The notes below the pieces were generated by a model. The model saw nothing but the letters and a program-made list of their open reading frames with translations, did no database searches and was not told the DNA's origin. Below are positions 13,201 to 24,225 of a stretch of DNA of 64,000 nt, piece by piece. Numbering within the stretch: position 1 is the first letter of the stretch; every line of letters starts with the position of its first letter. The DNA is from Thelephora terrestris (lineage: Eukaryota; Basidiomycota; Agaricomycetes; Thelephorales; Thelephoraceae): assembly GCA_015956445.1 (NCBI GenBank), contig WIUZ02000001.1, forward strand, positions 4,092,001-4,156,000, given 5' to 3'. A program made the translations under genes and the position numbers.

Positions 13201-14095
13201 CCTTTTCCAACTGGGCCCTGAGCTTCGAAATCTCATCTTGCAGATCTTTATCCGCAGCGCTGACGACGTTCGAGGGTCTGGATTGGGCGGGTTGGGCGGG
13301 AGCGGAGACAACTCGTTGTGCGTCTTGTCCATGTTGGCGGGGTAAGTTGACGTTCCGACCAACGCCAAGGTTCTGAGGCCGGATCTGTTGGGGAGGAACT
13401 GGCGCGGTCTTTGGGACCGGTCCCGTGGTTTGGTTCGGCTTCTGCTGCTGGGGGTGGGGAGGTTGCTGCTGCTGCTGCCTGTATTGCTGTTGAGGTTGCG
13501 GTCGGTTCGAGTGATTAGGATCGCGCGGGTTATATAACGGGGGTGTGTGGGTCCGCTGTAGTGGGGGAGGTCGCGGAGGCGGTCGGTTTTGAATAACACT
13601 CGCCGTGCGTTCGCGGGGCAACAGTGCAGGCGCGGGTATGGGAGCGGGTACCAGTGCAGGGGCAACTTGTCGTTGAAACGCGGTAGATTGTGATCTTTGG
13701 CCGGGCGGATTCTTGACACTGGAGGCGAGATTCGAACTCTGAGGGGGCTGGGATCCCTGCGAGTACACACCATACACGCCATCTCCCGCGAGCGAAATAT
13801 CCGGCAAACCCTCATAAAAACTATCGGTCCTCTTCACGTTCTGCGACACAGGTTTACGGTTCCCGCTCCCGCCGGCAACCCCTGTGGTGGTGATAGCGTG
13901 ATATTTCCATCCTCCATCGTCATCCGTCCTCCGTCTTTTGGCCGGAGGTGGTGTGAGTTGAGTATGCGCAGGTCGTGGGTCCGATTTGGCGGCCGCGAGG
14001 AGCGAGCCAAAGTATTTGGATTCTTCGGCATCGAGGATGGCGAGCGCGTCCGCGTCCAAGACAATGTCGTCATCAAAGAGGTAGTCATCCGACAT
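10245..14095 (-). CDS. ATRIP / Rad26 / Lcd1-like DNA-damage checkpoint protein
   Basis: A long, multi-exon minus-strand gene. The N-terminus is acidic (MSDDYLFDDDIVLDADALAI) and followed by a KRRRTDDD stretch and a low-complexity Pro/Gln-rich linker. A coiled coil spans several exons (LQDEISKLRAQLEK, then NLGEVSILRKRMEKV, then VKRLKAAKEAAEAAQAQI). A basic serine-rich region containing ALPGFKNAFE comes next, then a long C-terminal helical-repeat-like region (for example ITSVLRDVIRTHF, LADIISAEGVLDTLVD, LPHLECLCLHLGDH) ending in an acidic tail. This order (acidic N-terminus, coiled coil, HEAT-like C-terminus) fits the partner subunit of the ATR/Mec1 kinase, which brings the kinase to RPA-coated single-stranded DNA. 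The family diverges fast, so the call rests on architecture and the ALPGF-type motif. Several exon ends in the C-terminal half are provisional. Confidence 0.58.
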
Positions 14096-14453
14096 CGCTG
14101 CGACTCTCTTATCGGTGTCGCCTTACGCGTGCTCGGGCATAGGAGAGAGAGCGTGACAAAATGGGTCGGATGTGGGGTTTTTCCCCAAAGGAGGAGTGAT
14201 GAGGGTGAAAGATATTGGTAGAAGGCGTCCATGAGTCGACGCGTCTTTGAGTTACAAAGGCATATAGCTAAAGGGCAAAAAAGTCTATCTACTTATTTTA
14301 CACGTCAGTCATTAAACGTTCCTCCCCCGCGAGTTATTTACATACAGCATATTCGAAATAAAAGGAAGGGTATAAACTGCGAATAGTTAAGCAAGAAACG
14401 TCTTCAAGACGAAAGGTTTCGAAAGCGAAGGCAATGTAGATATCTTCCTCGAC

Positions 14454-15852
14454 TTAACCGGAGATGATCAGGGTCGGGCTCTTGATAACGTCGTCAGCTC
14501 TAAAATCTCGGATCGACGCCCTGGACATGAGTGAAGGGTCTGGAATCAGTCCGAGTCCTGGGGAAGGAGTGAGATGTCTCCGAAGGCTCGCTTCTCGTCG
14601 TCCTTCGCGGTCTCCACGATGGCTGCTGCTACTGGCACTCATGCCTCGGGGCCTGCTATGTCGATCTCGCGTTTTGTCGGCCGCTTGAGCGAGAGAAGAG
14701 ACCCAGCGTTGCACTCGGTCGTGCTATCTCACCATCAGAAAGATGAAGACAAAAGGTCAGATTGACGAGAACTCACCCTTTCGTGAACAGAGGCACTGAC
14801 TTCCTCCTCGAGGAACTTGTCGAACTCCTGCAACGCTCGATCCCGCTCCTCCCTCATACCCCTCTCGATACCCTCTTGGTAACCTTCCAGCTTTCCTTTC
14901 TTCCTGCCTTCTTCGTAGAAAGTGAGCTTGGCCTCGACACGACCCTTGTTGAAGCCCTCGTCGTGACCCTCGTTGTATCCTTGGGTTCGACCCTCCTCAT
15001 GGGCAACCGGCCAACACTCCCTCCATCCTGCGTCGTAGTTCTTCTTGCTCGCCAACCTCCTTCCTTCGTCCCTTCCCTCCTGTTCTGCCTCGTACTCCCT
15101 CAGCCTCTGTTCGGCCTTCCTGGCCGCATCCTGAGATTCGGAAGCCTCCCTTTCCGCATCGTCCTTCCTCTTGGTCATATTGGCCAACGAGTTCCGCAAC
15201 CGTTGCACTTCCCTCTCCAACATATCCATCTGCATCTTCAACCTATGAGATTCATCCCGCGCTCGCTCCGTCTCGAGATCAGCAGAGTGCTTCGTCGCTT
15301 CGGAGTTGGTCAACTTCATCTGCAGTTCCCGGACACGGGATTCGTTGAAGTCCGCCCGGTTTTCCGCCTGGTTCGCACGAACTCGCTCGTCTTCTAGCCT
15401 GTCGGCGGTGGTACGAAGGAGCCCGCGGAGGTGGTTCACCTGACGTTCTTCCTCAGCGAGGACAACGGTGAGGACGTTCATCGGGTCATTTTCCTTGTCT
15501 TCTTTACGACCGCGCTCGAGCCCGGTACCAGACGTCGAAGGTCTTCGTGAGCTCCGGCTCCGACTCCGTTTCGTCAAAGACCGGACGACATACGGATCCT
15601 GTAGAAGCCCCACGAGTGGACTGGGAGAGTAGGCGGCTTCGTGTACCTGAGAGACGAGATCAAACGGCATTGGGCCACTACAAAAGCAGAGAGAGGTTCA
15701 GAACATATTCCACAGCTTAAGTATTTGAGCGAACGGACTCACTCTAGATGCCGCAAATGAGAAAGCGCAGGTGATACCGGTGGTAGAGGCTTCTCAGATT
15801 CTGGGGCGAATGGAGTGGAAACTTTGATAATAGGGATTGGTTCCGGCATCAT
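14454..15852 (-). CDS. Coiled-coil protein with glycine-turn repeat region, function unknown
   Basis: Three exons: 15852-15743 starting MMPEPIPIIKVS; a long exon beginning near 15676 and containing DPYVVRSLTKRSRSRSSRR; and a last exon that ends PTLIISG at the stop 14454-14456. The first two join in frame as RHLDGPMPFD. Residues about 90-230 form a strong coiled coil (EEERQVNHLRGLL, REVQRLRNSLANM, AERRASE-like heptads). A short-period repeat follows with regularly spaced Glu-Gly pairs (EEGRTQGYNEGHDEGFNKGR, then EEGRKKGKLEGYQEGIERG). I do not recognise a named domain. Similar E-G-x3-G repeats occur in many fungal hypothetical proteins and in FliH-like stalks. A structural or scaffold role is a guess. 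The opposite strand carries a long open frame that is only a shadow. Confidence 0.75.
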
Positions 15853-18107
15853 TCAAGGGTCTGGAACTTCTACCGGGTCAAGTTAGGCTTTTGGGGTCCG
15901 AGAGTTCGGCTCTCTTGTCTATACGGGTGTTTGGGGTTTTGAGTGGGGGCAACAAAGGTCAAAGGAGGTTCGGGTACCACAAAGGCGAAAGAGGGTGTTT
16001 GAGGGTGGGCGAAAGGGGATTGGTGACGCAGGGATTGGGGGGGATAAAAGGACAAATAGGCGACGGAGATAGCGAGTCTAGAGTCTAGGAATCTAGCGGG
16101 GGAAGATCTGCGCGAGCTGAATATGAGTGTCGAAACCGTGTCCGTTGCACAGCTACCGTCAAGGTACGTCCGAGAGGACTACGGAGGGTAGGTAGGGGAG
16201 AGGGGAAAGGAAAAGCAATGGTAAAGGAGAAAAGGGAAAACGTCAGGTAAGAATACGACCCGAGATATTTCAAGCGATCCGGGCCAAGGCCAACGTGTAA
16301 GACATGAGGTGGGATGGATTAATTTAACGACGTGACGGGGCCAAAGGGGATTGATTGGTCGGGGGGAACGATGCCGTGTATGTACCAATCATCTCCCCGG
16401 AGATCAGCCTCATGAAGGCCTCGCAAGTGGCATATTCGGGTCGGTCGTTTGGCCGTCGACCAGGTCAAGGGGTCATCATAGGCTCGATCAGCTGGCGCTA
16501 CGTAGTGCACTGTTTCCTTCAAATCTTCCTGTGGCATGCCGTTAGTCTCCTTTTGGATAGCGGGAATCTTTGGGGTCGTTACTAAAGATACGGCACTGGG
16601 CGAGGGGGTCTTTGGACGGTATCTGGGACCACTGCGGATGTATAGCTACCTCTCTTACGTCGATCGCATAAACCATAAACCGTGGGAGACACTCCACCAC
16701 TCCAAAATTCCTTCTGGATTCAAGGTAGAAAATCACTGATCCATTGATCGTATTCCAGGCCACGCCCTAGGAAAAGACTCATACACTAGACTTCCGGGAA
16801 ATGAAATGTGTGCATGTGAACTCTCAACAGGTTTTTTTCCTACTAATGGCAAGCAAGTTCACCTCCGAGTGAACGTTATCGACGTGAACGGACGGGGGTA
16901 GATGACGTCGGGAGACTTTGGCTTATGAAACGCCAAATCCGAAACAAGTTCTATCTTATTTTCAGACTCGAGAGTTGGGCCGAGGCGGTTTCTTTTGCAC
17001 ACGCGACCACTCTCCGGAAACGTGACAGTGCCGGGCTCGGCGATAGAGTGAGGCGAAGGTCTGCGGGGTACTGCGCGCTCAGCCAGGATGAAGCAATTTT
17101 TCCAGGGGAGACATCACTATAGATACAAGCACGTTGCGCTGTTAGAATTAGGGCGGTGCAGCACAACCGCCGTACGCTCAAGGCTGCACTCCAGGACCCT
17201 TATTTGCGTTCCAGGTATAGCATGGGATCAGGTCCTAACGGAATGAAGTGCATGCGAGCGCCCACAGTCGTGATGTCTGATCTAAGCTAACCTATGTTCG
17301 TAGAAGAATGGCGGACGCGCGCCGAGCCAGGCCGAACCCCGTGGGCGAGTCGAAGGGGCGGAGATGAGTGGGTCGCCCGTTTCGGGTCTTTCCCACGTGA
17401 GTCTCCCCATTGTGAGCGCGGTCGGGGTGGGCTATCGGCCCGGGTTCTCATTCAAACTGGAGCGTTGAGCTCGAGAGGTATAAGTACATCGTCCATTGTG
17501 TATTCATTTCGATTTTTTCTGATGGTAGTCCTCCTGAGGCTCCGACTCGCATCCAAAGTGTAATTCATGAAACCAGCCTTCGCATAACCGCCTATTGCAC
17601 GGTACTTATTCTGCCACAACAATGACCGTCATCAACGTCACCTGCTCATAATTGTATCACTCGAAATGCTTCCACGCTTTCGCGCATGACGTATCGTCTT
17701 CGGGGCGGACCTATCCAAATGTTTGGGTATTCATGACACGCTCATTCTGTTCACAGGAAGTAATATAACTACTGGAGTTCAGCCACCCGAATTGACTGAG
17801 ATCCGGTCGATTTATTTCGCTTTTCAAGTAGACGCTCGTATCCAGCCTCAGCCTGCACCAACTGAAACTCCCAGGTCGGTCCTGTCGTTTTCCAACCGGA
17901 ACTTCAGTCACAATTCACCGAATTCAAGGCGTAGTGCCTTTACCCGTGCGTTCATGGCTACGGACGTCCAAAAGCAATCACGAAAACAACGTCCACGAAA
18001 CTGTCAGAAAGTCCAGATATAGCATCGGTCTCCGCGGGCTGCGCTACCTGTGGAATCATCGTGCCACTGAGCACCATCACGCTCAGTCTCGTTTCCAGAA
18101 TAAAAAA
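15853..18107. other. Gene-poor region left of the duplicated block
   Basis: About 2.25 kb with no exon chain I can support on either strand. It holds the upstream region of the coiled-coil gene, stretches rich in short purine runs (about 15950-16250), and a promoter-like island at 17360-17490 described separately. It ends at the stop codon of the F-box gene. Confidence 0.5.
17360..17490 (+). promoter_or_regulatory. Orphan promoter-like island with E-box and TATA element
   Basis: The sequence has GGAGATGAGTGGGTCGCCC and then CACGTG at 17394-17399, exactly 33 bases from the GAGATG start. The same element, with the same spacing, lies upstream of both dioxygenase genes. About 80 bases on, GAGGTATAAG (TATAA at 17479-17483) matches the TATA context of dioxygenase copy 1. 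No dioxygenase exon follows; the only nearby ATG frame (from about 17521) ends after 13 codons. It may be a remnant of a further gene of the same family, or a shared regulatory element of another transcript. Confidence 0.4.
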
Positions 18108-19653
18108 TCAGAACAACGCAACGCTCACATAGGAAAGCACGACACTGTCATGGCCGCTCTGCGTATAAAACCAATCGGACCGCGGAATCCGTGCTCTCGC
18201 ATCAGTGGGTGACAGACACCTGACCCCGCCCAGGTCCGTATTCACTCGTGCACTCGAGTATTTTGCGCGTCCTTGTATGCTAAAATCAAATGACCTTATC
18301 TCGGCGTCCGGACTGGAAGCCGCTGTGATGACTGCAAACAACCGACATCCCGACACCCAGGCGCCACGAACCATCGTTCGACCTGGGTCGACAGAAGGGG
18401 CAACCACAATACCCTTCCACTCATCCCATCCGATCTCTGAGCCTTCGCGGCTCTCCACGAGTTCCAATAACGCTCCCACCCGGAAAACGAGGAAACGATA
18501 AGGCGTTGGGAGATACAGTGCGGCGATCCGCTGGATAGGGTCTTGATAGAAGGGAGCCAAGGTCTCTGCAGTGGACGGTTTGTGCATACCCGCTTCCAGT
18601 AGGAGACCTGGAGAGTCAACTGGGTCGTAATTGGGGAACAGGTGGAATGTTGTTTGCATCGGAGCCCCTCCCACAATCTTCTCTGTGTCAACCAGCGCAA
18701 GGAATGGTGGTCTATCACATGCCACCAGAGTAATGCTGATGAACAACCGATAATCATCGATGAATTCCACATTGTGATAACTGTCGAGGAACTCCTGCAT
18801 AAACGCTTGAACTTCGTTTGTTGGTGTATAATAAGGATCAACGTACAAACAAGAGTCGAGCCCTTTTCCAGTCCCAAACCATCAGACGCCTCTCCCCGAA
18901 GGCTCGGTCACTTGCAAGCACGACAAGCCTGGAGCTCGTGATCGACGCACAGTGGATGCCATATACCACAGCATCCATCTGTGAATAATGGATCGTTGGG
19001 GACAGCGCGGCGGGATGGTGTTCACCATCCGACAGCGACCTCAGATGTATTTTAATCGCCGGTGGATAGTCACTACGCCAGAATGAGTTCGCGACGTCAA
19101 TTCGCACGAGAGACTGCACTCACCACCGCTCGACGAAGGCGATCACATCGCCGTCGGGACACAAGCAACAAACCACCGGGTCTGCGACCGGAAGTGGGAT
19201 CTCCCATTCCCTGTGTGGTATTCCTCGCGAGGCGGAACCCAGAGCGAACAACCGAACAGAATCCTGGAAGATCACGTATATGCCACCTCCAGATCTCGTG
19301 CGGTCCACGTTGTCCCTCCACACGTTCACCGTTCTTTTTTCAACCGGGCACAACGAGTCCATACTCGAGCGGTATCGAGAAAGTGCGTTTTTGCTGTCGG
19401 CGAGGCTGATCCCCGCCGCCGCGTTGTATTCTAGTCCGGCGGCGTACAGTTCTATCTTGTGCTGGATCAGAGGAGAAGTGAGGATAGCATCGCGGAAGAC
19501 GCGATTGACCTGCCAACGCCGTATCAGAGTTCAGGTGATATGTCCGTGGATGAGATGCTTCACCTGCTTGAATTTCAACACTTCCAGGACAGACGCATGT
19601 TCGAGTATCTTGTCTAATAACTCAAGCGGGAGCCTTTGAGTGAGTTCCGTCAT
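18108..19653 (-). CDS. F-box protein with propeller-like C-terminal region
   Basis: The start at 19653 gives MTELTQRLPLELLDKILEH, a typical N-terminal F-box (LPLELLDKIL), which would dock on Skp1 of an SCF ubiquitin ligase. A first intron joins VLKFKQ to VNRVFRDAIL. A 51-nt intron skips an apparent stop after AFVER and joins to CDYPPAIKIHLRSL. A further intron joins RARLLF to EFLDSYHNVEF. The rest has beta-propeller-like strands (DVIAFVE, RRLMVWDWK, RLFISITLV, RFLVFRVG) and ends SVALF at 18108. The total is about 440 residues. This layout is common in large, fast-evolving F-box families of Agaricomycetes; the substrate is unknown. It is head-to-head with dioxygenase copy 1 across about 2.9 kb. 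The part from about 18960 rightward is duplicated in unit 2. Confidence 0.8.
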
Positions 19654-21799
19654 TGTGGAAGGAGCGGCGCGGGATGGTTGCTAGAAAAGAAGCGAATCTG
19701 CGATCAGCGCCTACCGCCGGCTGCCACCTGTACACACCCAAACCCACGAGCTAACGCATCTCACGAGGCTGCGACGATCGAGGACTTGATACAGGGGGCT
19801 CAAACCACGGAACAGTAATTCACTTCCTGAGATCTTTAGATGGATTCGGATTCGGGGATCGTCGCGTTGGCAGATCGAAGGTTCTCGCAATGCGATAAAG
19901 TGCCTTACATTTCTGGGATGCGATGTTGATTCCAGACAGCGCAGTGGCTATGTTGACTGCCAGAGGTCTCAGAAGGTCACTCTTACAAAAACCTATTCAA
20001 GGGCTTGTACTAACTCTGTCTGCCACGAGCATTTCCCTGAACAAGACAGACAAGCAAGATGTCCTTCGCTTCAAGAAAACCCTGTTCGACGCTCCATTCC
20101 TTGGCTCCTAGCGTCATTGGCTCGTTGAAATCGAGTCAACCCAAGTGCGCTCAAGACAATGGAGACAAAATGTCTGTAGACGGAAAGAGATAAAACCTTG
20201 GACAGTTTGCGAGACCAGGATACTTTCCAGTCACGGTGATGGGGAGATTCGTGACCGGACCCTGGAGACTGAGCTAGATCGCAGACATGGGATAACCCTC
20301 GTTTAGGAGCAGCAAAGTCGGGAAGCTTTTAGGGTATGTCACGGATCAACGTGTCAGAAACGACCACAGCTAGCACGAAATACATAATACTCAGGGATAT
20401 CGTACCCAGCGTTCGTCGTTTCCTTGAATACCGCAGATACGGCACCTGGCCCCCTTTCGAAGAACTTCCCTCACAGCTTTGGGTGGGCGCTGTGATGAGA
20501 CTGCCTGCCGTTGAGCCTTCGGAGAGTCCGATGGACTGTGTTGGTTCACTTGATAGTCTGGCCTACGAACGTGAAATCATGAAATGAGGTGCTCAGCTGA
20601 CCTCAGAGCATTGTCGTGGGATGAGATAAGAACTAACCCGGTTTGAACTAGTTCCAGACAGTTGGGGGAATGACCTTCATCGATTGGTACTTCCCATTCA
20701 ATGGCATAATATGGGAAGTTCCTCACTTTTGGCGCAATAGTTGGAAAGATACGAGTGTTGTGACGTACCACTCCAGTCGTTGGATTTGGCGCGGAAGGGC
20801 TGACCTACTAGGGAGTTATCGAGAAGCCCACCGGTAAGTGTCACTGGCTGACCTTCGTCATCCCGTATCGCCACCCGATCTGGTGTGCCAGGAATAACAC
20901 CAGTGCACGATTGGTACCCTGGAATTATTTGGACAACAACAGGAGCGGTTTAGCGCAAAACCCGAGATCAACCAGAGACACGTACAAAAACAACTCATAG
21001 TGAGATGTGGATCGTCGCCCAACGTCCCACCTGCACTATGAGGAAGTGCCCGCCAAAGCGCCGAAAGTAGTCCCAAACATTCGAGCAGTTTCGTTAGTGG
21101 AGCGACCCTCTGACCAGCACCGTTCCAGAGTTTCACATGGGCTATTTGTAGACCATACACCTCTCGGTCACTCCGGGCGTTGGATTCCCCGTAACTGGGT
21201 CCTTATCGTAGGGAAAGAGAGCCTTGAAACCGGACCGTTCCAGATGGAGGATCTCTCGTCTCATTCGTCGCGTGGTGCTGGCGCTTGTAACACGACTCGA
21301 GATTGTGAGGTTTGTAGGATCTGACCTTGAGGATAGAATCAATACTAATGAATTGGCATAAATTTCAGTTGTTTTTGGCGATACGTTAGGAGAAAAGCAT
21401 CCAGAATCTCACCCCCCCATTCATCATTACCCGACCGCGGCACATATACGATAACCCTCTGGCAACGTCTTCGAGCCATTAGAAGGGATTATCAGTTCCA
21501 ATAATCACTTGCAGTATCAGGATAGAGCCTCTACCAGCTCAAACAATTTGGGTGATTCCGACTGGTTTGAATGAATCCGTCGATTTTTCCGTTCATCGTC
21601 CACTCTGAGACCATCGCGAAGCGAAAATCACCCGTCGTTATTCCCAATGGTAGCAGCGTTTGGATGTCGAAAGAATTTCCAGAAAACCTTGCATAGTTGT
21701 GATGTCTGGTCTCTAACCCATGTAAAAAGATGCATATCTATCGCTGCAGACGCGTCTCGGACTCCTTGGGACATGGGGCCTAATGATTGTGGGTGGAAC

Positions 21800-21840
21800 G
21801 GAGATGAGTGGGTCGCCCATCTTTGGTTACAATCACGTGA
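21800..21840 (+). promoter_or_regulatory. Conserved upstream element with CACGTG core, copy 1
   Basis: GGAGATGAGTGGGTCGCCC is followed 33 bases from its GAGATG by CACGTG (21834-21839) within AATCACGTGAC. The same block with the same spacing stands at 26199-26239 in unit 2 and at 17360-17399 outside the duplication. CACGTG is the classic bHLH (E-box) site. It lies about 710 bases upstream of the dioxygenase start. Confidence 0.45.
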
Positions 21841-22492
21841 CTTTACCCGGTGATTCCCGGTCCTCTGTGCAGGCTTCCCAGCCTGGCAGCAGGGTCCGTC
21901 CGCGGCGCCGCCTACCATCCTGTGCAGAGCATCCGAAGAGCAGTATGGATTGGTGTACGAACCCATCAACCGTTGATTCCGCAGCCAAAAGAAAACAGAT
22001 TTTCCCAACGCCAAGCCATCAGAAACCCCCCCTCCATCCGTGATCCACGCGGGTCTCTATGATACAATGAATCCGCAGCGTCAGGGCATAACGACACAAG
22101 GGGGGTGACCACCAAAGGATGGCCAGGTGATTTTCCTTCCAAACTTCGCACCTTGCAATTGTGGTGGAGTTCGAACTCTCCCTGCGGGGCCCCAACGAGT
22201 GCTGCTGTTCGATTGCTCATCACGAACCGTCACCTCCTCTAAGACTCACAATTTGCATCACCTCTTTTCCCATTGGCGACGGCTAAGCGATGCCAAGCCC
22301 ACGGAAATGTGACCACCATGCTCCAAAGTTTGTCTCAGCTGCGGATTGGTCTGCGTCGCCACCCGTGTTCGCCTCGTGCCTGTTGCCTTGGATTTGCCGG
22401 TTCGGAGCCCCCCTGTAATCTCGTTCCTATCATGCGGTTTTGGGTTGGGTATTTGGATCTTCCTTGGAGCTTCCAGTCTATCGCAGTGGAGG

Positions 22493-22497
22493 TATAA
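22493..22497 (+). promoter_or_regulatory. TATA box of dioxygenase copy 1
   Basis: GGTATAAGAACGGCC lies 58 bases upstream of the ATG at 22551. The same element at the same distance precedes copy 2, so both core promoters came through the duplication unchanged. Confidence 0.65.
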
Positions 22498-22550
22498 GAA
22501 CGGCCACCAGAATAAGCACCTTCCCCCTCAGACTATCAGACGATTCAACC

Positions 22551-24182
22551 ATGCAATTCGGCCTCCTTTTGTCACTGTTGAGCCTCTCTGCCTTTGTTAC
22601 TGGTAGGTGCATTCTGCTCCAGGGTAGTCTTGCCTATATTGACGCTATCCAGCTCATAGCATGCACCAGAGGCGCATTCCTACTCTCGAAGAAATCGCTC
22701 GCGAGGAGGTGAGATTCTTGCAGAAGTACATTTGAGATCAATCGACTCACTCAGTCTTAGATCCGTGCTCGCGAACGTGTCGTCATGGCTAGGGACTGCG
22801 AGCAAGAGATCAGAGAACATCTGGCCATGAGGATGAGAAGAAGGGCCGAAATCCAGAAACGTCACTCCGACGCTACTGGTGTACTGAACAACGCCGTGAG
22901 GGCTTCCTCCCCGCACTACACTACCATCCAAAATGTGCGCCGTCCATTTCCCGAATCATTTTACTTGTCTGACCCACCCGCTTATAGACGACCTGCTTGA
23001 CCTCCCCTGAAGTCGTCGAAGGTCCGTACTATGTCAACAACGAAATGGTTCGCCAGGACGTCAGAGAGTCCCAAAAGTAAGCACTCATTCGTGTTGAGTG
23101 GCGTTTTATTCTCATCGCTACCGCAATAGGGGAGTAACACTCGTCATGGACTTCGGAGTCATGGATACCTCTACTTGCACCCCCATTAACAACGCATTCG
23201 TCGAAATCTGGCACGGTGAGTCCCTTAGCGCGGCCCAGACGCATACTATTTGTGACCCCAATTCTCCCGCTAGCCAATGCGACTGGTTCATACGGCGGGT
23301 ACAGCACCAATAATTTCGACAGCTCGGAGACCTTCCTCCGCGGTGGATGGTACACCGACTCAAACGGTATCGCGGAGCTGACTACCGTCTACCCTGGTTA
23401 CTATACCGGTCGCACCCCACACGTCCACATCATGGTCCGCACCAACTGGACTGAATCCGCCAACGGGTTTGTATATGTCGCGTTGCTCAATCTCGGCAAT
23501 CATAGACTAACCATCCGCTCCAGTACGCTCGTATCTCATTCTGGCAGCCTTGTGCATATCGGGCAAATGTTCTTCAACGAGAGCTGGAACGATGAGGTGT
23601 TCGCTACCTCCCCTTACACCGAGGACAAGAATGATCGCACGTTAAACAGCCAGGATTCAATACTCTCCTCAGCCTTTCAGAGCGGATACAACGCATACAC
23701 GAGGTAAGTGGTCGATCTCTTTGGAGCGGAGAGGTTGATCAAGCTTTCTCTTAGTCTGCAATATCTCAACGGGAACGACTTGTCTGGTGGTTTGGTCGGT
23801 TATCTAAGTACGTTGAAATCAAGATCCGTCAAACTTGAGCGATTTTAAACTCATTTATGTCCTTAGCTCTCGGCGTCGATACCAGGTCCACTAAGTCAAT
23901 CACCAACACCAACTACAATGGGGTCGTCGGTAGTGTTTCCAACAACGGGAGCTCGAACGGAAGTAGCAACGGGACCTCTACTAGCGGGTCTAACAACGGG
24001 ACCACCAACGGAACCTCCAATGGTGAGCGGTTGAGCGGTTGATTCACAACTTGGCATGCCCTATTAATCACGTGACGTCCCTCGAATCTGCAGCGGAATC
24101 ACAGAGGAGGGGATGGGAGAACACCGTCTACCTATCGTTACTTATGCTCGCTTTCTTTGGGTACAAGGCCCAATCGGTCTGA
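22551..24182 (+). CDS. Secreted intradiol ring-cleavage dioxygenase, copy 1
   Basis: The first exon encodes a signal peptide (MQFGLLLSLLSLSAFVTG). A charged propeptide-like helix follows (RRIPTLEEIAREE joined to IRARERVVMARDCEQEIREH). The catalytic domain includes TSPEVVEGPYYVNNEMVRQD, VMDTSTCTPINNAFVEIWH, FLRGGWYTDSNGIAELTTVY and PGYYTGRTPHVHIMVR. The two tyrosines (in GPYYV and GYYTG) and the HVH histidines match the Tyr2His2 iron(III) ligands of intradiol dioxygenases, which open catechol or hydroxyquinol rings. After GGLVGY comes an Asn/Gly/Ser-rich linker, then a last exon with a hydrophobic tail (WENTVYLSLLMLAFFGY) and stop at 24180-24182, suggesting a GPI or membrane anchor. Introns include 24023 to about 24093. 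Likely role: extracellular oxidation of lignin-derived aromatics. The gene appears intact. Confidence 0.9.
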
Positions 24183-24225
24183 GGAGTCATGCCGGAGGGG
24201 CGAGGCGCAAAGTCGTGTAGTATGC

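Larger units (their letters stand above)
19654..22550. other. Long divergent intergenic region of unit 1 with decayed coding traces
   Basis: This 2.9-kb stretch separates the F-box and dioxygenase starts. It contains patchy minus-strand coding-like traces that I could not join into a gene or identify, for example KVRNFPYYAIEWEVPIDEGH near 20720-20690 and FKALFPYDKDPVTGNPTPG near 21220-21170. The part at 20504-21382 is missing from unit 2, where the flanks are joined by about 25 unrelated bases. No terminal inverted repeats or target duplication frame that part, so loss from unit 2 is more likely than insertion in unit 1. Confidence 0.45.
18960..24213. repeat. Segmental duplication, unit 1
   Basis: Left copy of a direct tandem duplication. 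It runs from inside the F-box gene (CACAGCATCCATCTGTGAATA) to just past dioxygenase copy 1 (GGAGGGGCGAGGCGCAAAGTC). Aligned by eye with unit 2, the genes, introns and promoters match base for base over long stretches with scattered substitutions and small indels. Unit 1 is about 0.8 kb longer, mainly because of a segment at about 20504-21382 that unit 2 lacks. Confidence 0.9.

Noticed and set aside
14762-15397. Plus-strand open frame of 211 codons, rich in Leu and Pro
   Set aside because: It is the reverse shadow of the charged coiled-coil exon of the minus-strand gene; low stop frequency is caused by codon bias.
20504-21382. Unit-1-only segment considered as an inserted transposon
   Set aside because: No terminal inverted repeats or target duplication at its edges; deletion from unit 2 explains it better.
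22150-22200. GAGTTCGAACTC palindrome, considered as a tRNA T arm
   Set aside because: No matching acceptor, D or anticodon stems can be drawn around it.
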